Below, piece by piece: positions 12,274 to 25,128 of a stretch of 64,000 nucleotides of DNA. The stretch is from Edolisoma coerulescens (lineage: Eukaryota; Chordata; Aves; Passeriformes; Campephagidae). Under the pieces are notes generated by a model that saw only the letters and a program-made list of their open reading frames with translations, did no database searches and was not told the origin of the DNA. Each line of letters starts with the position of its first letter. Positions within the stretch are counted from its first letter, which is position 1. The position numbers and the translations under genes were made by a program. The stretch spans positions 250 through 64,249 of the forward strand of contig VWZW01001281.1 of NCBI GenBank assembly GCA_013397115.1. The letters run 5' to 3'.

Positions 12274-12450
12274 AAATTCGCTGGAAAATTTGTGACAAAG
12301 CCACAGTCAGGGTCACTGTGGTTTCCCATGAAAGGGGAACTCTGCATTCTGAGTGAACACAATCAGGCAGCTGTAGGTTCCCAGACTGTTATCATAGATG
12401 TAAGATCCCCTCCAAGTGTGCAGGCAAATTGTTCTCTTAATAGCCTATGT
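12274..12450 (-). pseudogene. Decayed immunoglobulin V-like fragment (B7-type F and G strands)
   Basis: On the minus strand one frame reads SYIYDNSLGTYSC (Cys codon 12369-12367) then LIVFTQNAEFPF, and a neighbouring frame reads WETTVTLTVA (codons from about 12328 to 12299). A YxC motif followed about 16 residues later by a TVTLTV-type strand is the spacing of strands F and G of an Ig V domain, and the segment resembles the end of the V domain of B7 ligands such as ICOSLG or CD80. A frame change separates the two halves, a TAG lies upstream and stops follow, so it is not functional. There is no intact exon; a minus-strand acceptor-like CTTCTCAG lies upstream near 12473. It could be a captured host exon, a gene relic older than the LTR, or chance. 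Confidence 0.3.
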
Positions 12451-12514
12451 TTGGAAAAAACCGGCAGATCTCTGAGAAGTTCAATGACAATAAAAGCAAA
12501 TACACATCAGTGAT

Positions 12515-15500
12515 GAAGATCTTGAAAGCACCAAGGCCAGGAAAGCCATGTCCTGGTCACTCAGTCAGGGCATCTTTACTAAGAACCATAGCTTGTAGTG
12601 CAGCTGTCTCCTCGTACAGTGGAGGGAAGCAAACTGTATGCAACGCATGAAACCAATGCTCTTAAATGCCTCAAGGCTTTAACTTCTTGTAACTCAGTCA
12701 GAGCTTTTATGGAGAAAGATTAAAATCATACATACAAAGTGTGCTTACAAGACTTCAGTGCACACCATTCCACTAGAAGAATCAGAAGAAAATTTCCTTA
12801 ATGGGCAGTTTCTAATTTAGTACACTTTTAAGTAGCTGAAAACTTCTCAGTTTTATGATAATTAATTCTGGGCTTTTTCAACCAGCTGTATAAAGTGATT
12901 ACCAAACCATCTGGCCACCGTAGTGAATAATTTGATCTGATTAAAATTAGGGAACTGGACTGCAGGCCAACTCCTTTTGCTATCCCATGTGTCTTCACAC
13001 TGTATCTGTACTATCTGACACCATCAATGTGTCTTCCACACAGTGCCAGTAGTAGAGCAGAAAGCTTTTTTATTTTAATTTTACTTCAATGATGGAAAGA
13101 GTCTGTGTTTTAAAAAATAATTCCTTTATTTCAGATAAGAAGCTGCAGCACAGAAAGAGATTTGTCTTAGAGCTGCAGGAAAGCCATGCTGGTGCCAGTG
13201 TGTGCAGATCTGACACCTGACTTAGTCATGTAGGATCTTGAGGATGAGGTCCCCTCCCATGACTCTGTCTCCATCTGTGGAAGGGGTGATGAAGAGCTAC
13301 CTTCTGCTGTGGGGCTGCAGTAGCTCCCACTGGACATTTTAGGGGGTATTTACTCAAGGCTCTGCTTGCACAGTGGTTGTGAGTTCGGCAAGGAGGGTAA
13401 GAGTAGCAGCAGAGAAAAGGGGTAAAGGAGGAACTCCTTTCAGACAGAATATTCATGTTGCCTAATCTGCATTGCCCAATAACCCTGCCTGAATTACTGA
13501 ATGTCTTAAGATGGATGCAAGGCAATCAAGGATGCCATTTCAATAAATGAAGGGCAACCAAAATCACAGATAGAGGCTAAACACACCTAGAAACTGTACT
13601 GCAAGCTTGTGTGAGACCTTCCCTTACACACTGAATTATTATGCCACTGTACTCAGAGAGTAAGGGAAGTCAGCTTCTTGCAAGCTTTGCGTTACCTGCA
13701 ACAAGTCTGGCACTGGTAGCACTTCAGATGCCTGTGCTTCTGGCCTTAAGGCTGTTGTCTTATCCCACAGAACTGTGTTCAAAGGCTGGGTTTAATGCAT
13801 TTCTCCCTATTGGCAGAAAAGTCACTTTACGGAACCACCGGTATTTCTGGCAATTTTATTGGACATCTGCTCAGTTTCAGACACTTTGATGATATACATC
13901 ATCACCACACCATAATGATAAGGCTGCTATATCATGCTTATAAAACACGTTTGAAGAGACTGCTTAATGCATGAACTAAAATCTGATGGTTCAAATGCAG
14001 CATGCTCTTGCTCTTCTATAGACTGCATTTACTGATTAAAAGAATAACAAAATAAAACACAGCAGTTTTTCCTCCATTAAAATTAGTAAAATGTTTTTGA
14101 GTGATTAAAACATTTTTTTCTAATTAAGAAATTGTTTTTCTCTCTCAGAAAATAACTTAGAGTAATTATATTAACAATCTTTATGTAGCTGGCCACAGCA
14201 GCTATATTCACTGGAACAGAAATATCACCATTTTGCTAATATTTATCTTTAAAATTTCTTCATATCTCCACTTTTTTATTTCACAAGTTGATAATCCTTG
14301 AATAAGAAGCCTGGTTAAGTTTTGACATTTTAATCTTAGTTCCTGACTCTATTTGTTTCTTTACTTGAAGAAGAATCTACTAAACTATACTTTATCCAGT
14401 GTTCAATGTAAAAGACTCCTGGAGACCAGAAACCTATGGTGAGACTGGGTGCTCTTTAGACCTGACTTAGAGCTTCGTAGTTTTAATGGTCAATGTTAAC
14501 AGGAGTATGGAATATGCCCCTAATTCTGTCATTTGCTTAGTATACCACTCCTTTTTTTTTTTCAGGTTGTAAATGGGCTGAATATATCTAAAATTCTTAT
14601 TGCTTCTGTCTTCAGAACCTGACTGAACACTTTGCTTTTTACTACAGGCCAGACAGTCTTATGAGACAAATCTGTCAAATGAGTAAATTTGGGATTTTAT
14701 CCCTATGTAAAACATGTAGTGCATCACAAGCCAAATTAAAAATGCAGTAAAAAGTGAAAGAGAGTTACAAAGACAATTTAGATAGCACTGCTGCCATAAT
14801 GCATCCATTTTAGTCTAAGTGCAATGTTTCAAAGCTATACTCTCAAATCCTCATTCCTCCTCCGAATCTGATAGAAACAAAACATCTGCCAAAACCTTAC
14901 ATATTCAACTTATACAATTTCCTGAGCGCTGAGTTCAGCACAAAAGCAAAGATTTCCTCCCTCATCCAAGGACAAACTACTTGCAGCTTCACTTTTAGTT
15001 CAACTCACTGTCCAAAAAAAGGAAGTCTTTTGGCCCCTAAACACCAGTCCTGAACACCCACAGGGGGCATGACTATTACTGGCTTCAGAGACAGGCATAA
15101 GAGGCAGTAAGACATGAAAATCCTCACTTCACCCTGCTAAATCCACTGTTACACTCTGGTGATGTGACAGGAAAAGAGCCAAATACCTGCCACTTCCATC
15201 CTGCTGAAGCGCTGAAACAGGGATTAGAGTTATATAATGTTGTAAAACAGGAATTCAGCGTGCGAAGGGAGGAATCTCTCAGTTACCTCCCTTGTTAAAA
15301 TCACTGCTCACACGGAGGAACAGCGCTATAGGAACAAACAACAGCCAAGCCCTCAAAAGTATCTCTCACCCGAGCACAGTGTTACAAAATCACATTCCAG
15401 AGTGATCACTGTGTGCCTGAGAATTTCTGCTGGGAGTAAAACTGTAGGGCACATGCCCTAGACTTGCAGAAACTTGGCCAGAGGTTTATTATGTTCTGGG

Positions 15501-18102
15501 TATTTTTCACAGTGCTCAAATTTTGTTTATATTTGTGCAAAAGTCTCTGAAACAGACTGAAAAATGATTGAATCCGATCTGTACACAAGGTGAGCACAGC
15601 AGGATTTCTAAAGCATTTGCATAGAAAAGCTTGCCTTGGATGAGAGGCTGGCATTTCCAGTGTTCTCCTACACGTGCACAGGGACTTCTTCAGTACACAG
15701 ATAAGCAGAGAGCAGAAGAACTGAAGTACTTAAGGACTTAAGTTAGAGGTCCTCCTCCTTAGGAGTTCTTATGGCTTCTTAGCAGTTAACATGCTAAAGC
15801 TACCACAGCAGGTGTCAAACTAAAACTTGAAATCAGGGAGACCACACTGTCCTTATTTTTGAGTTAGGGCTCTGGAAGCAGGTGAAACCTCTGCTGGGCT
15901 GAGGATGCTGTTCCCAGGGCTCTGGACTGGGGAACTCTGGTTTTCTCCAACCCTGCAGCACAATCCTAAAGCCCACTGGGTCCAGAAAGCAGGGAGTAAG
16001 GGATGACTATCCCAGCCAATTCAGCCAGGCAGAACAAAATGAGGCATAACAGCAAATTGAAAGCAAAGAGCTGACAGAAAACTTTCTGATAAGTTCAAGA
16101 AATGGCTAAGTTCATAAGAAACTTGCTGGAAGGTTTGAGCCCTTCCAAATGATGACAGTACTAATACTTCTCCAGAAGAGAAAGGGTTGGAAGAGTTGGG
16201 AAGAAGTGGAGTGAAAACAGCTCAGGTATTAAATGTCTGCTTGTGCTTTGGGAACAAGAGTGTATGTTTCTTGGAAAAGCATGGAATCCTTGACAGCCTG
16301 GCTGTGTAAGGTAGAATGTAATACACACAGTGCAAGCCAGATAAATGTTGATTAAACCATCTGTTTTGCCCACTGGAGTACAGTAGTATCAGTCAGGGAT
16401 GAACAGAAGTCATCCTTCAACATATTCTTTTATCCAGCTGGAGACAGGTACTTTTGTAGCAGGGAGACAAGTGAATTAGAGTTGTAAATTTTATGAAAGA
16501 GCAAATAAGAAGTGGTTAGTGGAGTGAAACCTTAGAAATGAATTAACTTAAACACGCAAAAATCAAACAATTAACAGGTGAATCGGCACAAAAATAAGGA
16601 AAAAGTGAAAGAGACGAAAACTTTTAAGAAATACCTAGTGTTCTGTATTTTGGATTTAAAAAAAAAGTTGGATATTTAACACTAAAATACCTAGTATTTT
16701 AGTACTGGAGAGCCAATATTCTGATGGCTGCCATCTTCAGAAATATTACATTACTTTGAGAATTCTGCTAAAATTAAAACTTTATTTGGTGGGCTTCCTT
16801 TCACTGACTTTTAAGAGAAGCGCATGAGAAAATTCAAAGCAACAATTCCCAGTTTTGATACATACTATAAAGTGCAGAAATTGATGCTGCACACAGCAGC
16901 ACTTCAAGATACCACATAAAGATAAATGATTGAGGTACTGCAGGAAAATTATTTGTCCAGATACTACCTCATTCTGATATAATATTATTTTAGTACCTGC
17001 ATTAGTGTTACTGAAGTACCTTTTCCATTTATCTTACATCTGCACAGCTACACTCTACATGTTTTACACTCATCCATCCAAAACAGAACACGACAGTTGG
17101 CTGAATGCTACACTGCATTTAACCACCCTGACAAGAGCAGGGTCAGACATCCAACACTCTGGCCTAGGGAGTCTTGTTATAGCAAATTTATGAGACCAGA
17201 TATTGCTCCAAGCCTTGCAAGACTAAATGTTGCGTTTGGCACACTGGAGTTAAGCAGCTACATTTTCTTGCAGCTGCATTAAGTAGCAATTATACTGTTC
17301 TAACTACATGCTAAAAATGTAGCACTGCAGCTAAGCTAGCATGATTAAGGGATCTGAAACCTTGGACAAACTCTAGACTTTAATACACTGGGTGAATAGC
17401 AGTGGCTTAGAAAAACCCTGTCTTTACTTTTTTTTTTTTGGCAGTTTAGAGAATAGGTGTTTAATCACTGCTTTTAAAGTCTTCTTTTCTGAAAATAATT
17501 GAGGCTGTTTTCCACCAACAATGTTGGATTTATTGTCTTAACCCTCTATTTATAAAATAAATTACCAGTAAATGAAGAAGAACAAGAATAAAGAAGAATT
17601 CTGTAGATATAATTTACATCAAGAGGTATTTATTTACAGAAAAATGTGGCTTGTAAATTTATCATTAGTTTTTCAAAATTGACTGCACTTGTGATTTAAA
17701 TCTTTAAAAGAATGAAACAATCATTTCAGTAGGTATGGAAGGCAAAATCCCATGCATAGGACTCAGTTAAGATCACACTCAAATCTAGGAAAAGCCTCAT
17801 TCCAAAGTAAGTCTTCAGACTCATCTTGAAGCAAAGTTTCTAAAATGCCATGTACAACAAATTCAGGTTTTCTATGTTTTAATCCACCTTACTTTTGATT
17901 AAAAACAAGGCTGAAGCTAACAAGGGTCAGATGCTACTGGTTCATCCGGTAGAACTGCATCCTACTTTACCTTTGCTTGTATTTTCATCAGAAGCAGGTC
18001 CACTGATGTTAATGGGTTTAAAATGGTGGAGCTGAGCTATAAATATTTCCTTATTCATTATTTTCCATTTCAATCCAATACATTTTCAAATACCAGCTTG
18101 TT
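12515..18102. other. Noncoding stretch, no gene recognised
   Basis: AT-rich sequence with small GC-richer islands (about 13200-13420 and 15880-15990). Open frames up to about 100 codons occur on both strands but lack splice context or recognisable protein content. I saw no transposon that I could delimit. A 10-bp stem hairpin lies at 16681-16703. Confidence 0.5.
16681..16703. repeat. Inverted repeat, 10-bp arms, 3-base loop
   Basis: Arms ACTAAAATAC and GTATTTTAGT are perfect reverse complements around CTA. A related half-copy (AAATACCTAGTG) lies about 50 bp to the left. Confidence 0.85.
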
Positions 18103-18252
18103 ATTATAAAACAGATTATGAAACTGTCTTTATCTTGAACCACAAATTTTTCTCACTTTTGCTCTTCCTATTCTCTCCTCCAGCTCCTGGGGGTTGGAGG
18201 TGGGGAGGGTGTGAGAGAGTGGCTGGTGGGTACCCCGTTGCTGGCCACAACA
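18103..18252 (+). mobile_element. LTR 3' end fragment (R-U5 type), retroelement remnant
   Basis: The order GAAACTGTCTTTATCTTGAA, then CACTTTTGCTCTTCCTATTC, then a CTCC-rich segment, a GTGAGAGAGTGGCTG segment and GTTGCTGGCCACAACA matches, with drift, the 3' end of an LTR that I recall as abundant in birds, where ACTGTCTTTATCTCAACCC is followed by CTTCCTATTCTCTCCCC and a terminal ...CACGACA. The upstream U3 part is not recognisable, so this is a truncated or heavily diverged copy. Strand follows from the remembered LTR sense. Confidence 0.55.
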
Positions 18253-19169
18253 TAGAACAAAGGGATATGTATGTAAGTATATGCAAAGCATTTTACTAGA
18301 TCTGGTGAAAAAGATTAAATTTTTTGCAAGTGCTTTGACTGACTTAATTGTCTTAAATATGTCTGTCTGCTGCTGGTTACTAAATAACATCATAAGCAGA
18401 TATAGAGACCTCAAAGAGAAGTGGTTGAACTAATGAGAATGGAGGAGCCCTGTTCACAGCTGCTGTGAAAATCTGACAGAAGCAGCTTAAACCTCCCAGG
18501 GCAGTGCCAGGTCAGCTTCTTTGCTCATTCTGCCCTTGGACACGCAAAGTCCAAAGGGAAGAAGCAGAAACAAGACTGGTTTTGCAGGGAAAGCACTCAG
18601 TGGAGTGCAGGCTGTCTACTGGAGACAGAAACTGAAAACCCTGTTTGACCAGAGGAACAGATTCCTACCAGCTTACAATTTCCTGTCATTTATGTCTAGC
18701 ACATAACTGCTTCAACTGCCCTGTTTTATTGCCTACTGTAAAGTGAGTGGGAAATTTCACACTTGCTCTTGGATATTAGGTTTATTATACAAAGCTTTAT
18801 CTTAGAGAACTGTTATATATATCAGAAGAAGAGGGATTTGTAACAGAGCTAGTAGCAGGCCTTTATTATAGAGGTGATAGGAGTTACCATCTGAGAATAG
18901 CAGAGGCTTTTTCGCAGTGTAATTGGCATTGATTATCTTCTGTCCATGTGCACTGTTGCTTAAAAGTACAGATGCCCCAGAAAGATGGTTTTATGTAGTG
19001 TCTTTGTGCAGTACTGTAACTTTCTTTGCCATAACAGAAAGCTGATTATCAATCACAATGAAATCAGACCAGCTACAAAAGTTAATCATGGAGCTAGATG
19101 TCTGGTGTAGAAGTCATGGAAAATCAAGAATTATTAGTTCACAAAACAAGACAGGCAAGCTTCTACCTT

Positions 19170-19300
19170 AAAGCAAAAAAACCCCGAAACAAAAACGAAC
19201 CAAAAACCCCACCCCCCCCCCCCCAAAAAAAAAACCCAAATGCAAACACAACAACAGAAAACCAAACCCAACACCAAAACTCACCTCAAATCCCCTGGAA
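19170..19300. repeat. A/C-rich low-complexity tract with poly-C and poly-A core
   Basis: About 130 bp made almost only of A and C, with a C13 run near 19212-19224 followed by A10. The open frame across it is an artefact of composition. Confidence 0.85.
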
Positions 19301-20295
19301 TTAAAGAAAAGAAAACAAAGAGCTCCTGAAGAGCAGGGTGCTGTCAGAGGATGTAAAGGGCCCAGCATGAGGAAGAGCGTTAAGTGCTCTTGTTCCTCTC
19401 TTGTGGCCACAGTGAGTTTTCAAGTGACTTTTGATGAGGCTTAGCCAAGCCATTTCCCCAAGTGTGTTGATGTAGCTATTGCCAACAAGGCCCAACAGAT
19501 GATTAAAGGGATGAGGAAAGGAAGCGATGTCATGCTTTCCAGGAGGGAAAGGATCAGGACAGATGTAACTTACTCCAGTTCTTAACAACACATTCCTACA
19601 AATAGAAAGCAATACTGAAGTTATTACTGTCACCACTCAGGCATGATGAGAAGTGTTAAAAGTAATGAACTACCTATCTGAACACATAAAAATGAGGTAA
19701 AGCATGGTATAATGATTATCAGACATTTCAACTAGTTCTGAAACAGGGGTAATATGTGTTCTGCAAACTATCCATCAAAGCTATCCTACATTATTCCATT
19801 TGACATATTAAATGGCTGATCTCAATGCACGCAAAATTGCCAGATATCCAGGAACTTAAGAAAACTCAGGCCAGTTTTCACAAAGAGCCTGGGCTTAGTA
19901 GTAGTAAAAATTACTACCTTATTTTATTCTGCCAAAATGCCAGAGTTTGCATGGCTTAAAACATAAAAATGAGAGAAAGACTCTGTGGAGGCAAGGAAAG
20001 GCAAATCACAGTGTAAGAGGTGTATATATGTTTTAAACAAACTGAGGAAGTGATAAAGGGCTAAAAGGAACTCCCATGGAATCACAAAACATAAGCATTG
20101 TGGGGGTGGCATACCTGGAGAGAATTATGCAGTAATTTTGAAAAGTTAATGTTTAAAGCATAACCATTTGGAATGAGGTTATAGCTATTCACAATTTATA
20201 GGACAACCAGAATAGTATCTAAGCAGAAATTAAAGACAGACTGGGATTGAATGACATAGGGTAGGTAAAACTTGTGTTATGGTGAATACTTGCTC

Positions 20296-20310
20296 AAAAA
20301 AAAAAAAAAA
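20296..20310. repeat. A15 homopolymer
   Basis: An uninterrupted A run followed by TTTT; no retroposon body was recognised before it. Confidence 0.85.
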
Positions 20311-21272
20311 TTTTAGTGTAACACAAAAAAGTGTCCTCAGGATGTAGTTGGTTTAGCAGCACTAAGTATTGTATATAGACTCAACTTTTGTTTGCACATC
20401 AGTGACGCTGGCCATCTATTACAGAAAGGATACAGCTAGTGGGGAATTTCATTTGTAACATGATTTGGTACGACCTGCAAAAATCAGGCCAGATGATACT
20501 AATTTATACTGAAATTCTATCATTCATGCTGCCTCTTAAAAATGAGTTTATTTCCATACAGACAGGTATTCAATTGAAGGAAAAACATGGAACAAAATGT
20601 AAACAAAAGTAACACAACTATGGTTCATCTTGACAAAAAGGACTGCAAACTAAACAGCTTCCTGTGATATCACCCCAAAATGGATGAATTCCAAGGTCTG
20701 ATAATAAATGTAACACGCCCTTGGAGCCTAGCTCAGTGCCAAACTTTGTATTCCTTATGAGAAACAGTTGTGTGCTACAAGCACTCAAAACTTTGCTGAC
20801 ATTTAGTTTGATGGAATTATTTTGCTTTCAATCAACTCAGGAATGTTCTGCTCTTAAATTAACTGCTAATTCCTAATGCAAACCTACTGCTATTACTCCT
20901 TGATTTGAATGTCCTTCTCTTTCTCCACCAAAGTTGCCAGAAATTGGTGCAGATTTCTTTTGTTCAATTAAAAATGACATTAGCATTTCTTTATGCTCTT
21001 TGTACTCTAAAAATCCCATTCTGTACTGCGGTGAAATACTACAACAAATTAATGAACATAACCTGCTAATACGGCCTAAGCTTTGCCTGATTTAACTTCT
21101 TCTTCCACTTTGCCCTCTTGATTCTGGAGTATTCTATTCTAAGTATGTTCAATAAATTACTTTTGCAGTATTTCTTTATGATTTTGGAAATTGGCCTCTG
21201 GCTATCAAATTTACATTTCTGAAAGTTAAAACATTTTAGATGTCTTTATCTCTGATATACTGTATCAGTAGC

Positions 21273-21323
21273 TTTTCTTTTTTTTCTTTTTTTTTTCTTT
21301 TTTTTCTTTTTTTTTTTTTTTTT
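21273..21323. repeat. T-rich tract with regularly spaced C
   Basis: About 50 bases of T broken by single C at roughly 9-10 base steps, ending in GG. This is a degenerate (T8-9 C)n array. Confidence 0.85.
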
Positions 21324-24300
21324 GGAAAGGGGGGTTAAGAAAGAGAGTAAAAGATAAACCTGCTATTTAGAGGGTTTGATATTTTTCTAAGTTGTTTATA
21401 TTTGTGTAACTACTTGTAAGAAAATATTAATTGAAGTTATAGGTCAGGTTTGTCAGTTGACTTTCACTGCATCACCAACCTTATATTTTCAAGAACAAGT
21501 CAGCACTTTAAGACAGATGATCCAGAAGTAATTAAGGCAAATGATATCCCAAGCCAGGGATTTAGAGTGCTCAGTCACCATATTAAGAGTATTACTGGCT
21601 TTAAGACATTGAAAGTCCATCCATGCTACTTTTCCTGCCACAGCACAGCCTTTTTTCATGGTTTACAAGAACCATGGTAAAATCATATTTATGCACAAAG
21701 GCTTTCAACCTGCAATGATAGTACAGCCCTGCAAGACACCAGTTTAAAAAATGTTTTCTTAAGCAGCAGGAGGTTTAGCATCACCCCTGAGTTCAATTTT
21801 GATACAATTTGTTACCATACAACAGCTCTGGCATTTTAAAGAAATTCCTCACACAGATAATTTCTGGATCACTGTTTTCCACGTCAATTTTAACAGCATC
21901 TGCAGTTCACAAAACAAGTGATTTCCTTGAGATTGGGAAGAGGTACCTGCAAAATTGCGAAGGAAACAAGCTAGGCTGGAGGTATTTTCACCTTAAAAAC
22001 ATGTATGTTGAATGCCTTCACAATCTGAAATCAATCCCTGGGATGTCTCCTCTGTGTCACATTGCAGAATATGTTTCTTTTTGAAAAAGTCTTGAGATTG
22101 TTAGAGGACATTCCAGATATGACTTGCATTTCTATGCCTGCGGTGCATGGAGGAGATCTTAAATACATTTCTGGGTAGTGAATGAGCACACTCCATGCTA
22201 AAAAATCCCAGTTCACATTTCTGATTTAAGTGACAAGCTTTCAGGAGAGCGGTATCTCTTTAAAGCACCATTTTCTTGTGCAACATCCTGCTTGCAGTTT
22301 TTGTAGAAAAATGTGAGTGAAACTGGATGCTTTTACATTTCACTGATTGACTCCTATAGGAAAAAAAAAGTTTTCAATTAACAGCTTATTGGCTGGCAAG
22401 CCGTTATCTTCTTGATAGCACTTAGGTTAGTGACAGGTTAATCTTCCTAAGACAGATCTGACACACCTCTTTTTGAGGAAATCAGAAAATCAGTAAAACC
22501 TTAATCAGCTCACATGTGGCCACATAATGCCCCTCTACTACTTGCTGCTAATATGACCAAGCATTATTTTATCAGGTTAAACCAATATTTCATGTGGTCT
22601 TCAGCAGGAGTCAACAATAGGGAAAAACAAATAAACCAGAATGCAAGCAATCATGCTCATACTCAATAAAGTTGCAGTGAAAGGAGGAAGAATGGGCTGC
22701 GAGGGGATAAATTTTTCCCCAACCTTTTTGAGTGATCAATGTGCATCCTGAAGCATGAAGACTGACAGCACCAATAAGTTTTTGTCCCAGCCAGTTTAAC
22801 TGAAAGCATTACTCATACCATGCCTTATAATTTAGACTTGTATTAACATACAGCTTTATTTACTGCTCTCTGGCATTCTATTTCTTCTAGCACAACGCAG
22901 AAATGTGGGGCAAGGTGAATTATAGGAGCTATAACACTGCATTATTTTCCCAATTGTATATACATTAAAATTCTGATCCCTTTCTTTTAGGAATGAAATC
23001 TGTAGTGAGAGAGGTCTGGTCTCTATCCAAGGCAAAGCCATTTGCTTAGTTCACACATACGCCCTTCCTCTGTCTTTAATCATTCAAGATGTATGTGTAG
23101 GTGGAGTTTTCAGCCATCTGAAATAAAAGTGGTTCTGTATTTTTGACACTTGAGGGAATGTGAGAACAACCTAATTGAAGAAAAGTTAATTTTTTGTTCT
23201 GAATAAAAAAAAAGTAGCAAAATACAATGAGCTAACTGACTCTGCAATGGTTTGGGAGCTATTCTAATGGAAAAACATAAATATAATCAAACCTTCATAG
23301 AAGCAATGCAATTGGTTGTCTTGTCAAAAGCATGACCTGCAGTAGTGTAAGAGGTTATTGCCAAATCTAAGAAGCATTAATCCTGAGTTGATCCAATCAC
23401 CATAATAAAATTACCATCACAGCAGATGAGCTTCATCATAATTTGTGAGGTAAAAGAAGAGTGGAAATATTTGTGGTTCAGCAAATGAATGCCCTTTTCC
23501 AAAGCACTTGCTAACTATATTGTACATACCAAACATGTGCTCCTAAATTTGGTATTTCACACAGCCTTTGTCAATGACAGTAAAAAAACATGAACGTCTT
23601 GATCTGAACTACCAACTGGTTTCAAAATGAAGATGTTAATGTAGCCAGTATCTATAATTACAAGAAAACTTTTCACTGAGAAATGAGATACAGTAAAATT
23701 TAATCACCATATTTACAATTTTAAGATCAGCATGCAGGCTAAGGGTCCTAGGAGAGAAATTTTTTAACAGACACCAAATTCTGTATGCTTGAGGGAAAAA
23801 TATTAATGGTTCCCTGAATGACCACTATGACAAAAGCAGCTAGAGCTAACCTTACATTTGTGTTTTGATGTGCAGCAAATGTGAGACAATAGAGAGTTAA
23901 ATGAAAATAGGCATGTAACAACAGCAAAAGGAGTACACACCTATTTCTGGGAGACTTGGTGATTGTTCCAGGGAAGTTAGTATCCATTGCACTGCTAAGG
24001 AATGCTGTAATTTATGCATTAAAACCTAACCAAACCCGCTCAACAGTAAATGTGTTAATTCTTCCTATAAAGTAAAAAACCACTTACATAGTACAGAAGT
24101 TTCTGCAACTGCACCTAAGGCTGATCTTTGTTTGAGCTGGTTTTTTGGTCTTCCCTATATGGTACTTAACAGAACAGATTTTTTAAAATTTTATTTTACT
24201 GTGTTTCCTCTTCCATGTGTCTCTGTCTGTCAAGTGACAAAGGGAAAAACTTGTTTTTCAGTGACACTCTGGCCTGTGCACACAAATGATCCCCTGGGAA

Positions 24301-25106
24301 AAATCAGTGGTTCTTTAATTACATAAAAACTACCTCAGAGTTTGGAATGAGGTTTCTCATGTTCTTGGAAAGGAAATGCACAAAAGCATTTACTATTCAC
24401 ACTCCAACAACATTTTCAGCCCAGGATTTGTTTTGTTTGTGCAAGAACCCTTTTAAAAATACTGAGAACAATTCCTCCTTCGAGAAACTTACTCTTCAAT
24501 GAGTCTCAAACAAGCAAGATTCAGTACATGGGGCCTCCTTACATCCGCCCCTGCTTTGTCACAAATGCCTTTTGGAGGTTTGTCTTGCCTTAATCTCTTG
24601 GTGTTTAGTGCACAGAGCTTTAGTGAAGCCACTGCCCGCTACTGTGGTGGTCCAGCAGCTCGAGAGCTGCACAAACCCAGCTCAGTGGCAGCCCAGGACG
24701 CAGCCATGGTGTGGAGACCTGGCCTGACTCTCACCTCTGCTCCTCTCCCATGAGGCGTACCTGTCAGCCATCAAGCAGGGCTCACAAAGAAAGAATAAAT
24801 ATTTTACTTCAAATTAGGTCGGGAAAATCACTTTTGACAGCATTTGCACAATCTTCAGTGTTTCTGAAAGCACATTTGAAACTGCTTGGTTACAAAAGAA
24901 ACACTTTGCAGAGCTAAAGGTAAGGTGGGGAATGAGGGACTGCAATACTGCATCTCAGGAGCAAGGGGATGATCCCCACGGTTCAAAAAGAAAAGACAAT
25001 ATGGTCATCATCCATGTGATCTAGTTCTCTTTGGAGATGGAACGTCTTTATCCTGAGTACAGCACCTTTTAGAGCCCACTTTTTGCATGTGGCACTTTCC
25101 CCCTTA

Positions 25107-25128
25107 CAGTTCTCTGATCAGAGAACTG
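25107..25128. repeat. Perfect 22-bp palindrome
   Basis: The arm CAGTTCTCTGA is followed directly by its exact reverse complement TCAGAGAACTG with no spacer. The centre is TGATCA. The next bases outward (A and A) do not pair, so the palindrome is exactly 22 bp. Confidence 0.95.

Larger units (their letters stand above)
11338..12509 (-). mobile_element. Old solo LTR of an avian-type retroelement
   Basis: The plus strand starts TGTGGTGGG and ends CACATCA, and is flanked by GTGAT on both sides (11333-11337 and 12510-12514), a 5-bp target-site duplication. On the minus strand an AATAAA (rc of 11509-11514) lies about 170 bp before the CCACCACA 3' end, which sets the sense as minus. The stretch 11338-12000 closely follows, in order, an LTR text I recall as widespread in birds: an end ending in CCACCACA, a poly(A) region rich in AAATTAATTT, then a GC-rich segment of repeated GGAGCAGG-type motifs. 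Similarity is clear to about 12000-12150; the outer part to 12509 rests mainly on the TG/CA ends and the duplication. It carries a nested 60-bp insert (11539-11598) and encloses an immunoglobulin-like relic (12274-12450). The open frames seen here on both strands are not genes. Confidence 0.6.

Noticed and set aside
11686..12362. Several open frames of 70-184 codons on both strands
   Set aside because: They lie in the GC-rich core of the old LTR at 11338-12509 and reflect its composition.
19168..19410. Minus-strand frame rich in Gly and Phe
   Set aside because: It is generated by the A/C-rich low-complexity tract at 19170-19300.
19574..19595. Strong acceptor and donor pair on the minus strand enclosing 22 bp
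   Set aside because: Too short to be taken as an exon without transcript evidence.
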